Under the pieces are notes generated by a model. The model searched no databases. It had not been told where the DNA came from and saw nothing but the letters and a program-made list of their open reading frames with translations. The position numbers and the translations under genes were made by a program. Below are positions 1 to 8,051 of a stretch of DNA of 43,416 nucleotides, in pieces; within the stretch, counting starts at the first letter, position 1; the number at the start of each line of letters is the position of its first letter. The stretch covers positions 1 through 43,416 of the forward strand of contig JAETSN010000032.1 of assembly GCA_021769625.1 (NCBI GenBank). Reading direction: 5' to 3'. Source of the stretch: [Clostridium] symbiosum (lineage in GTDB: Bacteria > Bacillota > Clostridia > Lachnospirales > Lachnospiraceae).

Positions 1-1
1 T

Positions 2-958
2 AAGACACCGGACTATCTGATCGTCCAGCATATGGAGCCGGACCATTCCGCAGGCATCCGTGTACTGATGGAAAAGTATCCAGCAACCACCATCGTTGCC
101 ACCGCCCAGGCATTCCGTATGATGAAGCAGTTTTTCGGGGAGGAATACGAAGACCGACGCATCGTTGCCGCGGAAAAAAGCACGCTTTCCCTCGGCAGGC
201 ATACCCTCACTTTTGTCACCGCACCCATGGTGCACTGGCCGGAAGTCATGGTCACTTACGATGATGTGGATAAAGTACTGTTTTCCGCCGATGCCTTCGG
301 CAAATTCGGCGCGCTGGACGTGGAGGAGGACTGGGCCTGCGAGGCCCGCCGCTACTATATCGGCATCGTGGGAAAATACGGCATGCAGGTGCAGGCGCTC
401 CTCAAAAAAGCTGCCGGACTGGATATCCAAAAGATCTGCCCGCTCCACGGTCCCGTGCTCACGGAAGATCTCGGCTATTACCTGAATCTCTACAACATCT
501 GGTCTTCTTACGGTGTAGAATCGGAGGGCGTTATGATCGCCTATACTTCCGTCTACGGGCACACGAAAGCGGCAGCAACATTACTGGCGCAACTGTTGGA
601 AAAGAAAGGATGCCCGAAAGTTGTTCTCTGCGATCTGGCAAGAACAGATATGGCGGAAGCTGTGGAAGATGCTTTCCGCTACGGAAAACTGGTTCTCGCC
701 ACAACTACTTATAACATGGACATCTTCCCTTTTATGAAACAGTTTATCGAGCATCTGACCGAACGCAGCTTCCAGAACCGCACGATCGCCATGATTGAGA
801 ACGGCTCCTGGGCGCCGGCGGCAGCACGCACCATCAGGAAGATGCTGGAAAACAGCCAGAATATCACTTATACCGAGACTAATATTACGATCAGATCGGC
901 TATGACCGAAGAAAACAAGGCAGAACTGGACAAACTGGCAGACGAACTTTTGTCATAG
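2..958 (+). CDS. Flavodiiron protein (FprA family A-type flavoprotein), 5' truncated
   Basis: The reading frame is open from the first bases, so the N-terminus lies outside the window and the first visible ATG (32) is internal. The visible part has the diiron ligand motif HMEPDH near its start, the rest of a metallo-beta-lactamase-like domain (APMVHWPEVM, LFSADAFG), then from about base 530 a flavodoxin-like domain with the FMN phosphate loop YTSVYGHTK. Family members are about 400 aa; about 319 codons are present, so roughly 80 residues are missing. Flavodiiron proteins reduce O2 or NO to protect anaerobes and act in the cytoplasm with rubredoxin-type donors. Followed by a hairpin terminator. 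The family assignment is secure; the preference for O2 or NO cannot be read from sequence. Confidence 0.93.
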   Translation, partial: KTPDYLIVQHMEPDHSAGIRVLMEKYPATTIVATAQAFRMMKQFFGEEYEDRRIVAAEKSTLSLGRHTLTFVTAPMVHWPEVMVTYDDVDKVLFSADAFGKFGALDVEEDWACEARRYYIGIVGKYGMQVQALLKKAAGLDIQKICPLHGPVLTEDLGYYLNLYNIWSSYGVESEGVMIAYTSVYGHTKAAATLLAQLLEKKGCPKVVLCDLARTDMAEAVEDAFRYGKLVLATTTYNMDIFPFMKQFIEHLTERSFQNRTIAMIENGSWAPAAARTIRKMLENSQNITYTETNITIRSAMTEENKAELDKLADELLS

Positions 959-1075
959 CACTACTCTGCCCCGCATACCGGCAACGTTTTTGTGTTCACC
1001 GGATGCGTCGGTGCTGCAGTTCTTCCCGCTGCCTGCGGCGGAGTCATTGACTCTTCAAACTCGTGGAATGCTATC

Positions 1076-1109
1076 GCCCTTATATTGACAGATACGTTGA
1101 TATAAGGGC
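1076..1109 (+). terminator. Rho-independent terminator after the flavodiiron gene
   Basis: A perfect 10-bp stem, GCCCTTATAT (1076-1085) with ATATAAGGGC (1100-1109), encloses a 14-nt loop and is followed by TCTTTCTTC. It lies 117 bases after the stop codon and before the glycoside hydrolase gene, so it should separate the two transcripts. Confidence 0.7.
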
Positions 1110-1230
1110 TCTTTCTTCATGAGATCAGCCGCAGGGTTGAACATCCCTTTCACATAACTGACTGCACTACATATATGCGAAAAGAAGTTATCCCGATCAG
1201 AGGAAAAAAACCGGGAAAATGAGGTTATCC

Positions 1231-2712
1231 ATGTACCAAAGAAAAAACAGAAAGAAAATCCTATTCATCATATGTATTCTGCTGCTGATTTGTACGGCGG
1301 CAACAGGCGGTTTTCTGCTGTATCACCATATCAGCATGAACAAAACAGCCGTCACCGCCAGCATCTCAGAAAATAGTGTGGATGCCGCTGATCTGCAGGA
1401 TACGGAAAATGAGCCGGGGGACAGCAAACCGGCGGACGGATCGGGTATGGAAGATAATGTACCCGCAAACGACAGATCAGGAGCGGAGGGCAGCGTGTCC
1501 GCAAACAATGGATCAGGAGCGGAGGGCAACGGACCTGCAGCCGAATCGGGAACGGCAACAGAAACAGGGGACGGCGAACTGGCGGACAATTCAGGAGCAG
1601 AAGGTGACAGGCCATCAGCGGAATCGGAAACAGAAAAAGGCAAAACTGCCCGGCCGGAACCCGTTAAGGTCAGGGGAATCTACGTCACAGGCCCCATGGC
1701 CGGAAGCGACTCCATGGAAAACCTCATCAAGCTGATCGATGAGACGGAATTAAATACCATGGTCATCGATGTGAAAAATGACGAAGGACATATCACATAT
1801 CAGATGGATCTGGAAACAGCACAGAATATGGATGCCTGTATCAGCTATATCGGGGATATGGGATCCCTGATGGCAACGCTCAAGGAACATGATATTTACA
1901 CCATAGCCAGGATCGTCTGTTTCAAAGACCCTTATCTGGCGCAGAACTATCCTGAACTTGCGCTAAAAAAAGCCGACGGTACACCGGTGACCGACGCCTA
2001 CGGGCTGGCATGGGTCAATCCCTGTAAAGAAGGCGTGTGGGAATACCTGGCCGATGTCGCCATAGCGGCGACGGATGCAGGGTTCGACGAGATCCAATAC
2101 GACTATGTGCGCTTTCCGATCGGCAGCGACGCGGACGCCGCCGATTACGGTGTTGCTATGGAGAGCGGCACCAAGGAAAAGATGATCACGGGCTTTCTTG
2201 CTTACGCGGCAGAACGCCTCCATGAAAAAGGGATCGTGGTCACGGCGGATGTGTTCGGAACGATAATCGGAAATGAAGTAGATATAGAACGTGTTGGTCA
2301 GAATTATGCGGCTCTGGCAGGGGCGATCGATGTCCTTTCCCCTATGGTATACCCCTCGCACTACGGCAGCGGCGTTTACGGGTACAGCGTACCGGATGCG
2401 GAACCCTACGGGACTGTCCTTGCGGCGCTCACCGATTCCTCCGAGGAACTGCAGGCGCTAAAGGAATCGGACAGAGCTATCGTGCGCCCGTGGCTGCAGG
2501 CTTTCACCGCCACCTGGGTGGACGGACATATCTCCTACGGCGGAAAACAGATCAGGGAACAGATACAGGCAGTCTATGACGCGGGATACGACGAGTGGAT
2601 CCTCTGGAACTCCCGCAATCACTACGAGGCGGACGGTTTGCTTTCTGCCGATGAGGCGGATGTAGACGATGCGGCGGATGCAGACAATATCGCCGAAAGC
2701 CCTGATACATAA
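1231..2712 (+). CDS. Exported putative glycoside hydrolase (DUF4015 family)
   Basis: The protein has a basic N-terminus and one hydrophobic segment (about residues 8-30), so it is probably membrane-anchored with the rest outside. A linker of about 100 residues follows, rich in Gly, Ala, Glu and Ser with repeated SGAEG units. From about residue 145 comes a DUF4015/PF13200-like barrel: VRGIYVTGP, MVIDVKNDEG, AWVNPCKEGVWEY, IQYDYVRFP, VTADVFG and SPMVYPSHY. The conserved Asp and Tyr residues fit a glycoside-hydrolase fold, but the substrate is unknown. I prefer the ATG at 1231 because GAGG (1221-1224) sits 6 bases upstream; the in-frame ATG at 1219 has no close ribosome-binding site. The C-terminal tail is rich in Asp and Ala. 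Confidence 0.85.
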   Translation: MYQRKNRKKILFIICILLLICTAATGGFLLYHHISMNKTAVTASISENSVDAADLQDTENEPGDSKPADGSGMEDNVPANDRSGAEGSVSANNGSGAEGNGPAAESGTATETGDGELADNSGAEGDRPSAESETEKGKTARPEPVKVRGIYVTGPMAGSDSMENLIKLIDETELNTMVIDVKNDEGHITYQMDLETAQNMDACISYIGDMGSLMATLKEHDIYTIARIVCFKDPYLAQNYPELALKKADGTPVTDAYGLAWVNPCKEGVWEYLADVAIAATDAGFDEIQYDYVRFPIGSDADAADYGVAMESGTKEKMITGFLAYAAERLHEKGIVVTADVFGTIIGNEVDIERVGQNYAALAGAIDVLSPMVYPSHYGSGVYGYSVPDAEPYGTVLAALTDSSEELQALKESDRAIVRPWLQAFTATWVDGHISYGGKQIREQIQAVYDAGYDEWILWNSRNHYEADGLLSADEADVDDAADADNIAESPDT

Positions 2713-2742
2713 AATATACACCAAAAACCCGATAGTATGAAA

Positions 2743-2775
2743 ATAAGCAGTTACCTATTGAGGATAACTGCTTAT
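2743..2775 (-). terminator. Likely terminator of the lysA / small-ORF transcript
   Basis: An 11-bp perfect stem, ATAAGCAGTTA with TAACTGCTTAT, encloses an 11-nt loop. Read on the minus strand it is followed by TTTTCATAC, a modest U-rich tail. It lies just past the 32-aa ORF that follows lysA. The plus strand downstream is not T-rich, so the minus orientation is favoured, although the hairpin could also stop the glycoside hydrolase transcript. Confidence 0.5.
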
Positions 2776-2786
2776 CTAATCAGATA

Positions 2787-2885
2787 TCAGCACAATTTAA
2801 TATCTGCAATCTCTTTTTCAATATTAACCGGAAAACCGTCCAATAACTCCAACAAATATATATGAACATCTTTCCCCATTTTCAT
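2787..2885 (-). CDS. Possible small protein of 32 aa downstream of lysA
   Basis: An ATG at 2885 opens a 32-codon frame ending in TGA (2787-2789). AAGG and GAGG lie just upstream within a good ribosome-binding distance. The product starts MKMGKDVHIYLLELL and continues as a mixed acidic/hydrophobic helix-like peptide ending in KLC. The ORF lies 23 bases after lysA and just before a hairpin terminator, so it would be the last gene of the lysA transcript. I do not recognise a family. It could be a real small protein, or the remnant 5' end of a longer gene. Neither the coding potential nor expression can be settled from one sequence. Confidence 0.35.
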   Translation of the reverse strand: MKMGKDVHIYLLELLDGFPVNIEKEIADIKLC

Positions 2886-2908
2886 GCCCCTCACCTTCAT
2901 TGGGAATA

Positions 2909-4183
2909 TTATAGATCCAGTTTCCCATAAATATCCAACCCGTCAAAGGTTGCAAAATAATCTTTCGGCGTCTCCGCCCGGCGGATCAGTTTCACACTGC
3001 CGTCCTCTTTCAACAGAAGTTCCGCGGACCGCAGCTTGCCGTTGTAATTATATCCCATGGAGAAACCGTGGGCACCGGTATCATGGATAAAAAGATAATC
3101 CCCCATCTCAATCTCCGGCAGCATCCTGTCTATCGCAAATTTATCGTTGTTCTCGCAGAGGGAACCCGCCACATCATACAGGTGGTCACAGGCAGCCTCC
3201 TCCTTTCCGAGCACCGTGATATGGTGGTATGCCCCGTACATGGCGGGACGCATCAGATTCACCGCGCAGGCATCCACGCCGATATATTCTTTGTAGATAT
3301 GCTTCTCATGGATCGCCTTCGTCACAAGAGCGCCGTAAGGACCCATCATAAAACGTCCCATCTCCGTATAGATGGCTGCATCTCCCATCCCGGCGGGAAC
3401 CAGCACTTTTTCGTAAGCCTTTCTCACGCCTTCCCCGATCGCATAGATATCGTTCGGCTCCTGATCCGGCCTGTAGGGGATCCCCACGCCGCCCGAAAGA
3501 TTGATAAACGCGATGTGCGCGCCTGTCTCCTCCTTCAGTTTTACCGCCATCTCAAAAAGCTGCTCTGCCAGCACTGGATAATACTCATTGGTAACAGTAT
3601 TGCTCGCCAGAAAAGCGTGGATGCCGAAATGCTTCACTCCCTTTTTCATCAGGATCTTATAGGCTTCCGCCATCTGCTGCGGCGTCATGCCGTATTTGGA
3701 ATCCCCGGGGTTGTCCATGATGCCGTTGCTCATCTGGAATACGCCGCCCGGATTATAGCGGCAGCTCATGGTCTCCGGCAGCTTTCCGCCGCAGGCTTCC
3801 TCGCAGAAATCAATGTGGGTGATATCGTCCAGATTGATGATCGCTCCCATCTCATGGGCATAAGCATACTCTTCCGCAGGCGTATCATTGGAGGAGAACA
3901 TCACCTTTTCTCCCGACAGACCGATGGCTTTGCTCAGCATCAGTTCCGTCATTGAGGAACAGTCGCTCCCGCAGCCGTACTCCGCCAAAATCTGCATCAG
4001 ATAGGGATTCGGCGTCGCCTTCACCGCAAAATATTCCCGAAATCCCGGATTCCACGAAAAAGCCTCTTTCACAGCCTTCGCATTTTCCCGGATTCCCTTT
4101 TCATCGTAAATATGGAACGGCGTCGGATGCTCCCTCGCGATCTCCTCCGCCTGCGCTTTTGTTATAAATGGTTTTTTCTGCAT
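2909..4183 (-). CDS. lysA: Diaminopimelate decarboxylase-like PLP enzyme (LysA family)
   Basis: This is a 424-aa fold-type III PLP decarboxylase. The PLP lysine is in EYFAVKATPNP near residue 54, followed by GCGSDCSSMTEL, the phosphate-binding glycine motif INLSGGVGIPY, TEMGRFMMGPYG, and the C-terminal GSLCENNDKFA containing the conserved catalytic Cys. The expected reaction is meso-diaminopimelate to L-lysine plus CO2, the last step of lysine synthesis and a competitor for cell-wall precursor. The start ATG (4183) lies inside the 3' end of xerD (22-base overlap), so translation is probably coupled. Related families decarboxylate other amino acids, so the substrate is inferred from the family. 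Confidence 0.85.
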   Translation of the reverse strand: MQKKPFITKAQAEEIAREHPTPFHIYDEKGIRENAKAVKEAFSWNPGFREYFAVKATPNPYLMQILAEYGCGSDCSSMTELMLSKAIGLSGEKVMFSSNDTPAEEYAYAHEMGAIINLDDITHIDFCEEACGGKLPETMSCRYNPGGVFQMSNGIMDNPGDSKYGMTPQQMAEAYKILMKKGVKHFGIHAFLASNTVTNEYYPVLAEQLFEMAVKLKEETGAHIAFINLSGGVGIPYRPDQEPNDIYAIGEGVRKAYEKVLVPAGMGDAAIYTEMGRFMMGPYGALVTKAIHEKHIYKEYIGVDACAVNLMRPAMYGAYHHITVLGKEEAACDHLYDVAGSLCENNDKFAIDRMLPEIEMGDYLFIHDTGAHGFSMGYNYNGKLRSAELLLKEDGSVKLIRRAETPKDYFATFDGLDIYGKLDL

Positions 4184-5055
4184 TCTTTTGTCCCTTCCTC
4201 CAACTCCCGCCTCTTATCCATCCTGACATACATATGTGTTGTCGAGATATCCGAATGTCCCAGCATCTCCTGCACGCTCTTTAAATCCGTGCCGTTTTCC
4301 ACCAGCTGCGCGGCAAAGGTGTGGCGCAGTGTATGCGGCGTGATATCTTTTGCGATCCCCGCCTTTTTCGCATAGTGCTTTACGATCTTCCAGAAGCCCT
4401 GGCGGCTCATCGGCGCTCCCTGACAGTTAACAAACAGGATATCTCTTGCCTCGTTCGTCGCCATATGCTCTCTTGCCCTGCTCAGATACCGATGCAGTGC
4501 CTCCCTTGCCCGATTGCCGAAAGGTATCATTCTCTCCCTGTTTCCCTCTCTGCAGATCAGAAAGCCCATATGCATGTTGACATCCGACAGCCTCAGGCTG
4601 ATCAGCTCCGATACCCGTATCCCCGTCGCATACAAAAGCTCCAGCATAGCACTGTCCCTTATCTCTTTATCCGAATCCCCGGACGGTCCGTCCAGCAATC
4701 TCTCCATCTCTTCCTCTGTCAGAATATCCGGCGCACTCCGCGTCACTTTCGGTGCCCTCAGGCACCCGGATATATCTTTCTGTATCATACCTGATTTTGA
4801 CAGATAATGGAAAAAGGCTTTCATGGCGGCAATGTTTCTGGATATCGTGGACGCCTTGTATTTCCTTCGCTCCATGTACGCCGTATATTTTTTCAGATTT
4901 TCCTCCGTTATCTCATTTACCGCAGGAGATGCCGCCGTTATTTCCAGATAGATACGCATCTTTGTCAGATCGCGTCTGTAGGACATCTCCGTATTGAGAG
5001 ACGTCTTTTTTACATTGTGTAAATACGAAATAAAAGACTCGATTTCCCGTTCCAT
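4162..5055 (-). CDS. xerD: Site-specific tyrosine recombinase, XerD/XerC type
   Basis: A 297-aa protein with an N-terminal SAM-like core-binding domain (about 1-85) and a C-terminal catalytic domain. Visible catalytic elements are the Arg in ATGIRVSELISL, the HxxR box in HTLRHTFAAQL, the His in LGHSDISTTHMY and the nucleophilic Tyr in the same segment. Length and motifs fit the chromosomal Xer recombinases that resolve chromosome dimers at dif with FtsK. The neighbours support xerD: spoIIM and nudF lie upstream, an order resembling the Bacillus xerD region. The gene overlaps lysA by 22 bases. No integrase-type extra domain or att-like repeats are seen, so a mobile-element integrase is less likely. 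Confidence 0.88.
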   Translation of the reverse strand: MEREIESFISYLHNVKKTSLNTEMSYRRDLTKMRIYLEITAASPAVNEITEENLKKYTAYMERRKYKASTISRNIAAMKAFFHYLSKSGMIQKDISGCLRAPKVTRSAPDILTEEEMERLLDGPSGDSDKEIRDSAMLELLYATGIRVSELISLRLSDVNMHMGFLICREGNRERMIPFGNRAREALHRYLSRAREHMATNEARDILFVNCQGAPMSRQGFWKIVKHYAKKAGIAKDITPHTLRHTFAAQLVENGTDLKSVQEMLGHSDISTTHMYVRMDKRRELEEGTKECRKNHL

Positions 5056-5136
5056 GGGTTCTGCACCTTTCCTCCAAACAAATCCTCACAATTATTTTTC
5101 ATCATAGTATATTTTTAGGGGAAAAGCAACGCAATC

Positions 5137-5769
5137 TTAAAAAAGCCGCAATATAAACTTCAGTATTCCGGGGTTTATATATGCTTCCACAAAACAACCC
5201 GCGGCTATCAGTATGATACAGCCTGCCATATACGTACCTTTTTTTACAAGAAACCTTCCTCTGTCCCTCACTGAAAGACCTCCCGAGATTACGCGGAAAT
5301 ACATGATCCCACATAGCTCGCAGCACTTCACCGATAATAGCAGGAAGGCAGGCACCAAAATGAGCTGCTGCGGCAGAAGGCTTCCTATGATCAGCAATAT
5401 TCCCTTCATACCGTAACGTATCACACTGCCCGCCGCCAAAACCCCTGCCGCCAGCCCGCTCCAAAGCTGATAAAGGTACGCCGCCATACAGCCCAGATAT
5501 GTAGTTGATAAAATAACGAGCAAAACCGCCATACCGATCCGCTGCATAAAAATAGTGGTCAAAAGCTTTCCGGTATCCGGTTCCAGATATTTGATCGGTC
5601 CCAACGTATAACCGTCAAGAAAGCCTGTATTATAGAGCAGACTCTCCTGTTTTAAGACCATTCCCAACACCCCGGCAAAAAAGCCGAAGAGCAGTGTATA
5701 AAACAGCCTGGCCATCTGCTGTGCTTCTTCCGTCTCCATTTTTTTCCGTCTTAACCAGTTCACACCCAT
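5137..5769 (-). CDS. spoIIM: Stage II sporulation protein M
   Basis: A 210-aa multi-pass membrane protein (about five hydrophobic segments) of the SpoIIM/DUF95 family, with polar start MGVNWLRRKKME. In endospore formers SpoIIM acts with SpoIID and SpoIIP in the mother cell to remodel septal peptidoglycan during engulfment. It sits between nudF and xerD as in Bacillus, which strengthens the call. The ATG at 5769 follows GAGGAAG at a somewhat long spacing (8 bases). A SigE-like promoter and an occluding hairpin lie directly upstream (separate entries). The family is diverged and short on invariant residues, so the call rests on topology, length and context as well as similarity. Confidence 0.83.
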   Translation of the reverse strand: MGVNWLRRKKMETEEAQQMARLFYTLLFGFFAGVLGMVLKQESLLYNTGFLDGYTLGPIKYLEPDTGKLLTTIFMQRIGMAVLLVILSTTYLGCMAAYLYQLWSGLAAGVLAAGSVIRYGMKGILLIIGSLLPQQLILVPAFLLLSVKCCELCGIMYFRVISGGLSVRDRGRFLVKKGTYMAGCIILIAAGCFVEAYINPGILKFILRLF

Positions 5770-5818
5770 AAAAAGGACTTCCTCTATATTCTATTCAATA
5801 TATGAAAAAGTCCTTTTT
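5770..5818 (-). promoter_or_regulatory. Hairpin overlapping the spoIIM ribosome-binding site
   Basis: AAAAAGGACTT (5770-5780) and AAGTCCTTTTT (5808-5818) form an 11-bp perfect stem with a 27-nt loop. The proximal arm directly abuts the spoIIM ATG and covers the last bases of its GAGGAAG ribosome-binding site (5778-5784). The distal arm lies inside the spacer of the SigE-like promoter, so RNA started there would lack it. RNA reading through from nudF would fold, either hiding the site or acting as a weak terminator ending in UUUUU. Confidence 0.5.
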
Positions 5819-5825
5819 GATATGA
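5797..5825 (-). promoter_or_regulatory. Candidate SigE-dependent promoter of spoIIM
   Basis: On the minus strand GTCATATC-like -35 (core 5819-5825) is followed by a 14-bp spacer and CATATATT as -10 (5797-5804). The mother-cell SigE consensus in Bacillus is approximately KMATATW, about 14 bp, then CATACAMT; matches are 6 of 7 and 6 of 8. Transcription would start near 5790, giving a leader of about 20 bases that contains the ribosome-binding site. spoIIM is SigE-controlled in Bacillus, so site and gene agree. Confidence 0.55.
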
Positions 5826-5905
5826 CATGCCCTTCAGACAGAATATACACTGTCATGCAGAACCATCTGTTATCATCCGTTCCATGCCCGCCGCCGATCT
5901 GCCCG

Positions 5906-6457
5906 TCACAGTTTTTTGTCATTCAGCAGGCTCTTATATGTCATGATCGCACTGACGGTTTTGGAATCCTCTATTTTTCCGTCATAGATCATCTGCACAA
6001 GCTCATCCAGCTCACAGGCCTCCACATCGATAAACTCATCCTCATCCAGATGCTGATCTTCGCGCCGCTTTAAATCTCTTGCCAGATAGATATCGATCTT
6101 TTCGTTGCAGAAAGCTACCGTGGTATAAATACTCAGAAGAAACTGTACTTTTCCCGCAATATAGCCGGTTTCCTCCTCCAGTTCCCGGACCGCCGCTGTC
6201 TGTGTTGGTTCATCCACGCTGTTTTTACCGCCTGCCGGGATCTCCAGTGTATACCGGTCCAGCGCGTTCCTCCACTGGCGCACCATCAAAAGTTTACCGT
6301 CCTCTCTGACCGCCAGCATCGCCGCGGCTCCCTTGTGGCCGATAAAATCCCATTTCACTACATTTCCGTTCGGAACCTGCACTGTGTCCTGATAATAATC
6401 TATGATCTTGCCGTTTTGAACCAGTGTTCTCTCAAGACGTTTAAATTCTTCCGACAT
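5906..6457 (-). CDS. nudF: NUDIX hydrolase, ADP-ribose pyrophosphatase type
   Basis: A 183-aa protein with an N-terminal ADP-ribose pyrophosphatase-like beta domain (VQVPNGNVVKWDFI) and a full NUDIX box starting GGKNSVDE and ending RELEEETGY; the Glu cluster binds Mg2+. The family hydrolyses ADP-ribose to AMP and ribose-5-phosphate, clearing a reactive by-product of NAD turnover. The ATG at 6457 is chosen because GAGAGG lies 8 bases upstream; the frame also extends to a GTG at 6478 with no clear site. Position upstream of spoIIM and xerD parallels Bacillus nudF. Exact substrate is inferred. Confidence 0.87.
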   Translation of the reverse strand: MSEEFKRLERTLVQNGKIIDYYQDTVQVPNGNVVKWDFIGHKGAAAMLAVREDGKLLMVRQWRNALDRYTLEIPAGGKNSVDEPTQTAAVRELEEETGYIAGKVQFLLSIYTTVAFCNEKIDIYLARDLKRREDQHLDEDEFIDVEACELDELVQMIYDGKIEDSKTVSAIMTYKSLLNDKKL

Positions 6458-6532
6458 ACCGCCATCCTCTCTTTCCACAATATATAAACTATACTATTAT
6501 CCATATTTCGACCTGCGGATTTTTCCTGATCA

Positions 6533-7819
6533 TTACTTTTCCGCCAGCAGTTTTTCAATGCTCGCCAGCTTCACGCACAGCACAAACAGCTTTGTCGCCT
6601 CCCTCATCTCTGCCAGCGAAGGATAGGAAGGTGCGATCCTGATATTGCTGTCCTTCGGATCCTTGCCGTAGGGATAGGTTGCGCCGGCGCCTGTCAGCAC
6701 CATGCCGCCTTCCTTGCATTTTGCCACGATAGCCTTCGCGCAGCCTTCCAGCGCGTCAAAGGAGATAAAGTAACCGCCCAGCGGATTGGTCCACTCACCG
6801 ATGCCAAGACCGCCCAGCTCTTTCTCCAGCATATCGATCACCAGCTCAAACTTCGGGCGGATCAATGCGGAATTCTTAAGCATCTGTGCGCGCAATCCAT
6901 CCATATCCTTATAATATCTGACATGACGGAGCTGGTTGATCTTATCAGGGCCGATCGTCTGTACGGTCATGGACTGCTTGAACCACTCTCTATTCTTCGC
7001 CGAACTTGCCACTGCGGAAATACCGGCGCCTGCAAAGCTGATCTTTGATGTGGAGGCAAACTCAAACACCAGATCGGGGTGTCCTGCTTTCTCGCATTCT
7101 TCCAGAATTTCCAGAAGCTTATCGCTCTTATCCTCATACAGATCATGGATACAGTACGCATTATCCCAGTAGACCCTGAAATCCTCCGCCGCGGGCTTAA
7201 GCGCAGCAAACCGCTTTACTGTCTCATCAGAATAAGTGTAGCCCTGCGGATTGGAATATTTCGGCACGCACCAGATCCCCTTCACAGAGGCATCCTCCTG
7301 CACATACTTTTCCACCAGATCCATATCCGGGCCGTCAGGGGTCATGGGGATCGTGATCATCTCGATCCCAAAGTATTCCGTCACCTTAAAATGCCTGTCA
7401 TATCCGGGGGCAGGACATAAAAATTTTACCTTATCCAGTTTACACCACGGCGTGCTGCCGCATACACCGTGCGTCATGGAATGCGATACCGTATCAAACA
7501 TCAGCGACAAACTGGCATTTCCGTCAACGATCACATTTTCAGGTTTCGTCTCAAGCATCTGAGCTACCAGTCTCTTTGCCTCCGGAATACCATCCATAAT
7601 ACCGTAGTTCCTGCAGTCCGTCCCATTTTCTGTCTGCAAAAGAGACTCCGAATTTAAAACATCCATGATCGGCATCGCTGTATCCAGCTGTTCCGGCGCC
7701 GGTTTTCCCCTGGACATATCCAGCTTTAAGCCTTCTGCCCTGATCTCCTCAAACTGAACTGCCAGTTTACCATGCAGTTCTTTCAGTTCCTGCTTACTCA
7801 TCTCCTGAAATGTTTTCAT
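6533..7819 (-). CDS. PLP aminotransferase, aspartate aminotransferase-like (MocR-type PF12897 family)
   Basis: A 428-aa fold-type I aminotransferase. It shows LDMSRGKPAPEQLD at the N-terminus, NYGIMDGIPEAKRL, the PLP-contacting YWDNAYCIHDLY and the Schiff-base lysine in STSKISFAGAG. This group, which includes mycobacterial Rv3722c, lacks a regulatory HTH and uses aspartate/glutamate as nitrogen partners; that is family knowledge. A strong AGGAGG lies 7 bases before the ATG. The gene precedes nudF on the same strand with a 75-base gap, so co-transcription is possible. A palindromic TTGTATACAA site lies upstream. Older annotations may call such proteins GntR/MocR regulators, but no DNA-binding domain is present. 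Confidence 0.85.
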   Translation of the reverse strand: MKTFQEMSKQELKELHGKLAVQFEEIRAEGLKLDMSRGKPAPEQLDTAMPIMDVLNSESLLQTENGTDCRNYGIMDGIPEAKRLVAQMLETKPENVIVDGNASLSLMFDTVSHSMTHGVCGSTPWCKLDKVKFLCPAPGYDRHFKVTEYFGIEMITIPMTPDGPDMDLVEKYVQEDASVKGIWCVPKYSNPQGYTYSDETVKRFAALKPAAEDFRVYWDNAYCIHDLYEDKSDKLLEILEECEKAGHPDLVFEFASTSKISFAGAGISAVASSAKNREWFKQSMTVQTIGPDKINQLRHVRYYKDMDGLRAQMLKNSALIRPKFELVIDMLEKELGGLGIGEWTNPLGGYFISFDALEGCAKAIVAKCKEGGMVLTGAGATYPYGKDPKDSNIRIAPSYPSLAEMREATKLFVLCVKLASIEKLLAEK

Positions 7820-7881
7820 GATGACTCCTCCTGATCGTTACGCTCTCTTATTAAAATATGTTGGTTTTGCTGTCCCTTTTT

Positions 7882-7906
7882 TATACAACGTATCATTGTA
7901 TACAAT
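7882..7906 (-). promoter_or_regulatory. Candidate operator upstream of the aminotransferase gene
   Basis: ATTGTATACAAT (7895-7906) is a perfect 12-bp palindrome, and TATACAA occurs again at 7882-7888, 17 bases from the copy inside the palindrome. The site is about 65-85 bases upstream of the aminotransferase ATG. The shape fits a dimeric repressor site with an adjacent half site. The binding protein is unknown; it may instead be part of AT-rich promoter sequence. Confidence 0.35.
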
Positions 7907-8006
7907 TATCCACTCCTGACATTTTACTACAATGAAGCAAAACAGGGCAATAGAAAAACCATAAAAATTAATTCATAAAATATGCCGTTTTTAATATAAA
8001 TAGCAC

Positions 8007-8039
8007 AAAAAAGCCCCGCAGTATTGCACTGCAGGGCTT
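8007..8039 (-). terminator. Rho-independent terminator of rny
   Basis: On the minus strand AAGCCCTGCAG pairs with CTGCGGGGCTT (one G-U pair) around a 7-nt loop, followed directly by a run of T residues (plus-strand A run 8007-8012). It starts 12 bases after the rny stop codon. Classical terminator shape. Confidence 0.88.
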
Positions 8040-8051
8040 ATTTTCATGTAC

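Noticed and set aside
2743-2775. Hairpin as terminator of the plus-strand glycoside hydrolase gene
   Set aside because: The plus strand after the stem is not T-rich; the minus strand has the better tail, so it was assigned there.
3068-3955. Plus-strand frame of 295 codons across lysA
   Set aside because: It is antisense to a well-conserved enzyme with clear motifs, lacks a ribosome-binding site, and its His/Arg-rich product has no recognisable domain.
4162-5055. Phage or integrative-element integrase
   Set aside because: The protein has Xer length and motifs and a conserved nudF-spoIIM neighbourhood, and no att-like repeats or phage genes are nearby.
5770-5905. mciZ-like small gene between nudF and spoIIM, as in Bacillus
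   Set aside because: Only a ten-codon frame with no supporting site is present on the minus strand.
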